Shown: piece by piece, positions 43,036-43,498 of the stretch
Numbering within the stretch: the first letter of the stretch is position 1
How the letters are laid out: each line of letters starts with the position of its first letter
Assembly (NCBI GenBank): GCA_027486555.1
Contig: JAIXOX010000073.1
Location: 1-43,498, forward strand
Length of the DNA: 43,498 bases
Direction of reading: 5' to 3'
Source: Comamonadaceae bacterium
Lineage (GTDB): Bacteria > Pseudomonadota > Gammaproteobacteria > Burkholderiales > Burkholderiaceae_C
Program-made: the position numbers and the translations under genes
The notes under the pieces: generated by a model
Database searches by the model: none
What the model was told of the DNA's origin: nothing
What the model saw: the letters and a program-made list of their open reading frames with translations, nothing else

Positions 43036-43338
43036 TCACGCCGCGAGTCTCACCGCTTCGGGTGATTGCGCGGCAATGCGCAACAAGGTTCTGGCTGCGC
43101 CCGAAGGCTCGCGTCGGCCTTGCTCCCAGTCTTGCAAGGTGCGCACAGAAACCCCCAGCAAAGACGCAAACTCGACCTGAGAGACGCCGACTTTGGCCCG
43201 AGCATCAGCGGCCGGTGTTAATTCCACCACCGTGGTTTTAGCGGCCTTGCCGGCCTTCATCTGGCGTACAGATTCGAGCAAATCATTTTGAAATTGCACC
43301 ATTTCTGCATCGACCGGTTTTTTGGGTTGTTTAGCCAT
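43036..43338 (-). CDS. HigA-type XRE antitoxin
   Basis: A 100-residue antitoxin with a C-terminal helix-turn-helix: VGVSQVEFASLLGVSVRTLQDWEQGRREPSGAARTLLRIA, typical of HigA/NadS-like antitoxins, which bind the toxin and repress their own operon. The N-terminal 40 residues are polar and probably form the toxin-binding part. The start ATG at 43338 overlaps the end of the toxin gene by eight bases. Toxin-first order is the rule in higBA. Confidence 0.9.
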   Translation of the reverse strand: MAKQPKKPVDAEMVQFQNDLLESVRQMKAGKAAKTTVVELTPAADARAKVGVSQVEFASLLGVSVRTLQDWEQGRREPSGAARTLLRIAAQSPEAVRLAA

Positions 43339-43498
43339 GTTCTACCTCGTATTTCAGTTGAGCCAAAAATTCTGCGGGAAGGTTGTCAAACTTGGCTTTG
43401 GCATACACGATCAACAACCAAATGCGTCCCTGAACTTCGTTGAAATAAACCACTCTGGCACCACCCCGTTTGCCCATGCCGCTTCGCTGCCATCGAAC
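43331..43498 (-). CDS. HigB/RelE-type toxin, C-terminal part (cut by window end)
   Basis: The last 55 codons of a toxin gene run from the window edge to a TAA at 43333-43331, overlapping the antitoxin start. Translation of the - strand reads VRWQRSGMGKRGGARVVYF, then RIWLLIVYAKAKFDNLP and a C-terminal helix. The pattern RW-x4-GKxGGxRVVY and LLxVYAKxxxDNL is that of RelE/HigB mRNA interferases (PF06296 type). The N-terminus is outside the window. Confidence 0.85.
   Translation of the reverse strand, partial: VRWQRSGMGKRGGARVVYFNEVQGRIWLLIVYAKAKFDNLPAEFLAQLKYEVEHG

Overview
The window is GC-rich chromosomal DNA whose proteins and gene order point to a betaproteobacterium of the Burkholderiales, most likely a Comamonadaceae member (Limnohabitans, Rhodoferax or Curvibacter type). 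This placement rests on remembered protein families and synteny, not on a database search. I see no rRNA, tRNA, CRISPR array, phage or insertion-sequence transposase. Almost everything is core metabolism with accessory genes between conserved blocks.

Region by region. 1-6.6 kb: dprA, a PAP2-type phosphatase divergent from the lipid A phosphoethanolamine transferase eptA, then def-fmt-azlC-azlD as a tightly packed + strand run. 6.7-19.6 kb: a glycolysis/purine backbone (pgk, pyk, fba, purC, purE, purK, tsaC/sua5) interrupted by a fatty-acid desaturase, a TPR protein divergent from a methyltransferase, a DUF962/Mpo1-like membrane protein, and the thioredoxin-TPR co-chaperone cnoX. 19.6-22.9 kb: a - strand cell-envelope set (lipoprotein lipase, SemiSWEET sugar transporter, PBP4). 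23.0-26.3 kb: a + strand operon with 4-base overlaps (EamA transporter, tsaB, rimI, family-4 uracil-DNA glycosylase). 26.3-29.2 kb: psd, then a NodI/NodJ-like ABC exporter. 29.3-34.9 kb: hbd, an XRE-like regulator behind an AT-rich control region, a crotonase, a small K+ channel divergent from srkA, and an amidohydrolase. 35.1-39.4 kb: a peptide-type solute-binding protein and two convergent MFS transporters. 39.5-43.5 kb: an AAA/DUF4143 ATPase, htpG behind a sigma-32-like promoter, and a HigBA-type toxin-antitoxin pair whose toxin runs off the window end.

The most distinctive non-coding signal is a set of REP/BIME-like palindromic repeats from at least two families. Family 1 has GTAGGAGC heads and five copies at three loci; at two loci the copies form tandem dimers with a similar 18-19 base spacer. 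Family 2 has GTAGGTCGG heads and three copies at two loci, with paired base changes that keep the stem. A third and a fourth, more degenerate, palindromic element are also present. No REP-associated transposase (RAYT) is in the window.

Functional links that can be argued: psd makes phosphatidylethanolamine, the donor used by EptA, whose divergent PAP2 neighbour may dephosphorylate lipid A or recycle a lipid phosphate. tsaC and tsaB both belong to tRNA t6A synthesis. htpG, cnoX and srkA are stress or proteostasis functions. The amidohydrolase and the peptide-binding protein are divergent neighbours and may form one peptide-use module. I found no obviously new multi-gene defence or biosynthetic system; the best candidates for something undescribed are the REP families, the control region of the XRE-like gene, and a set of genes that look leaderless.
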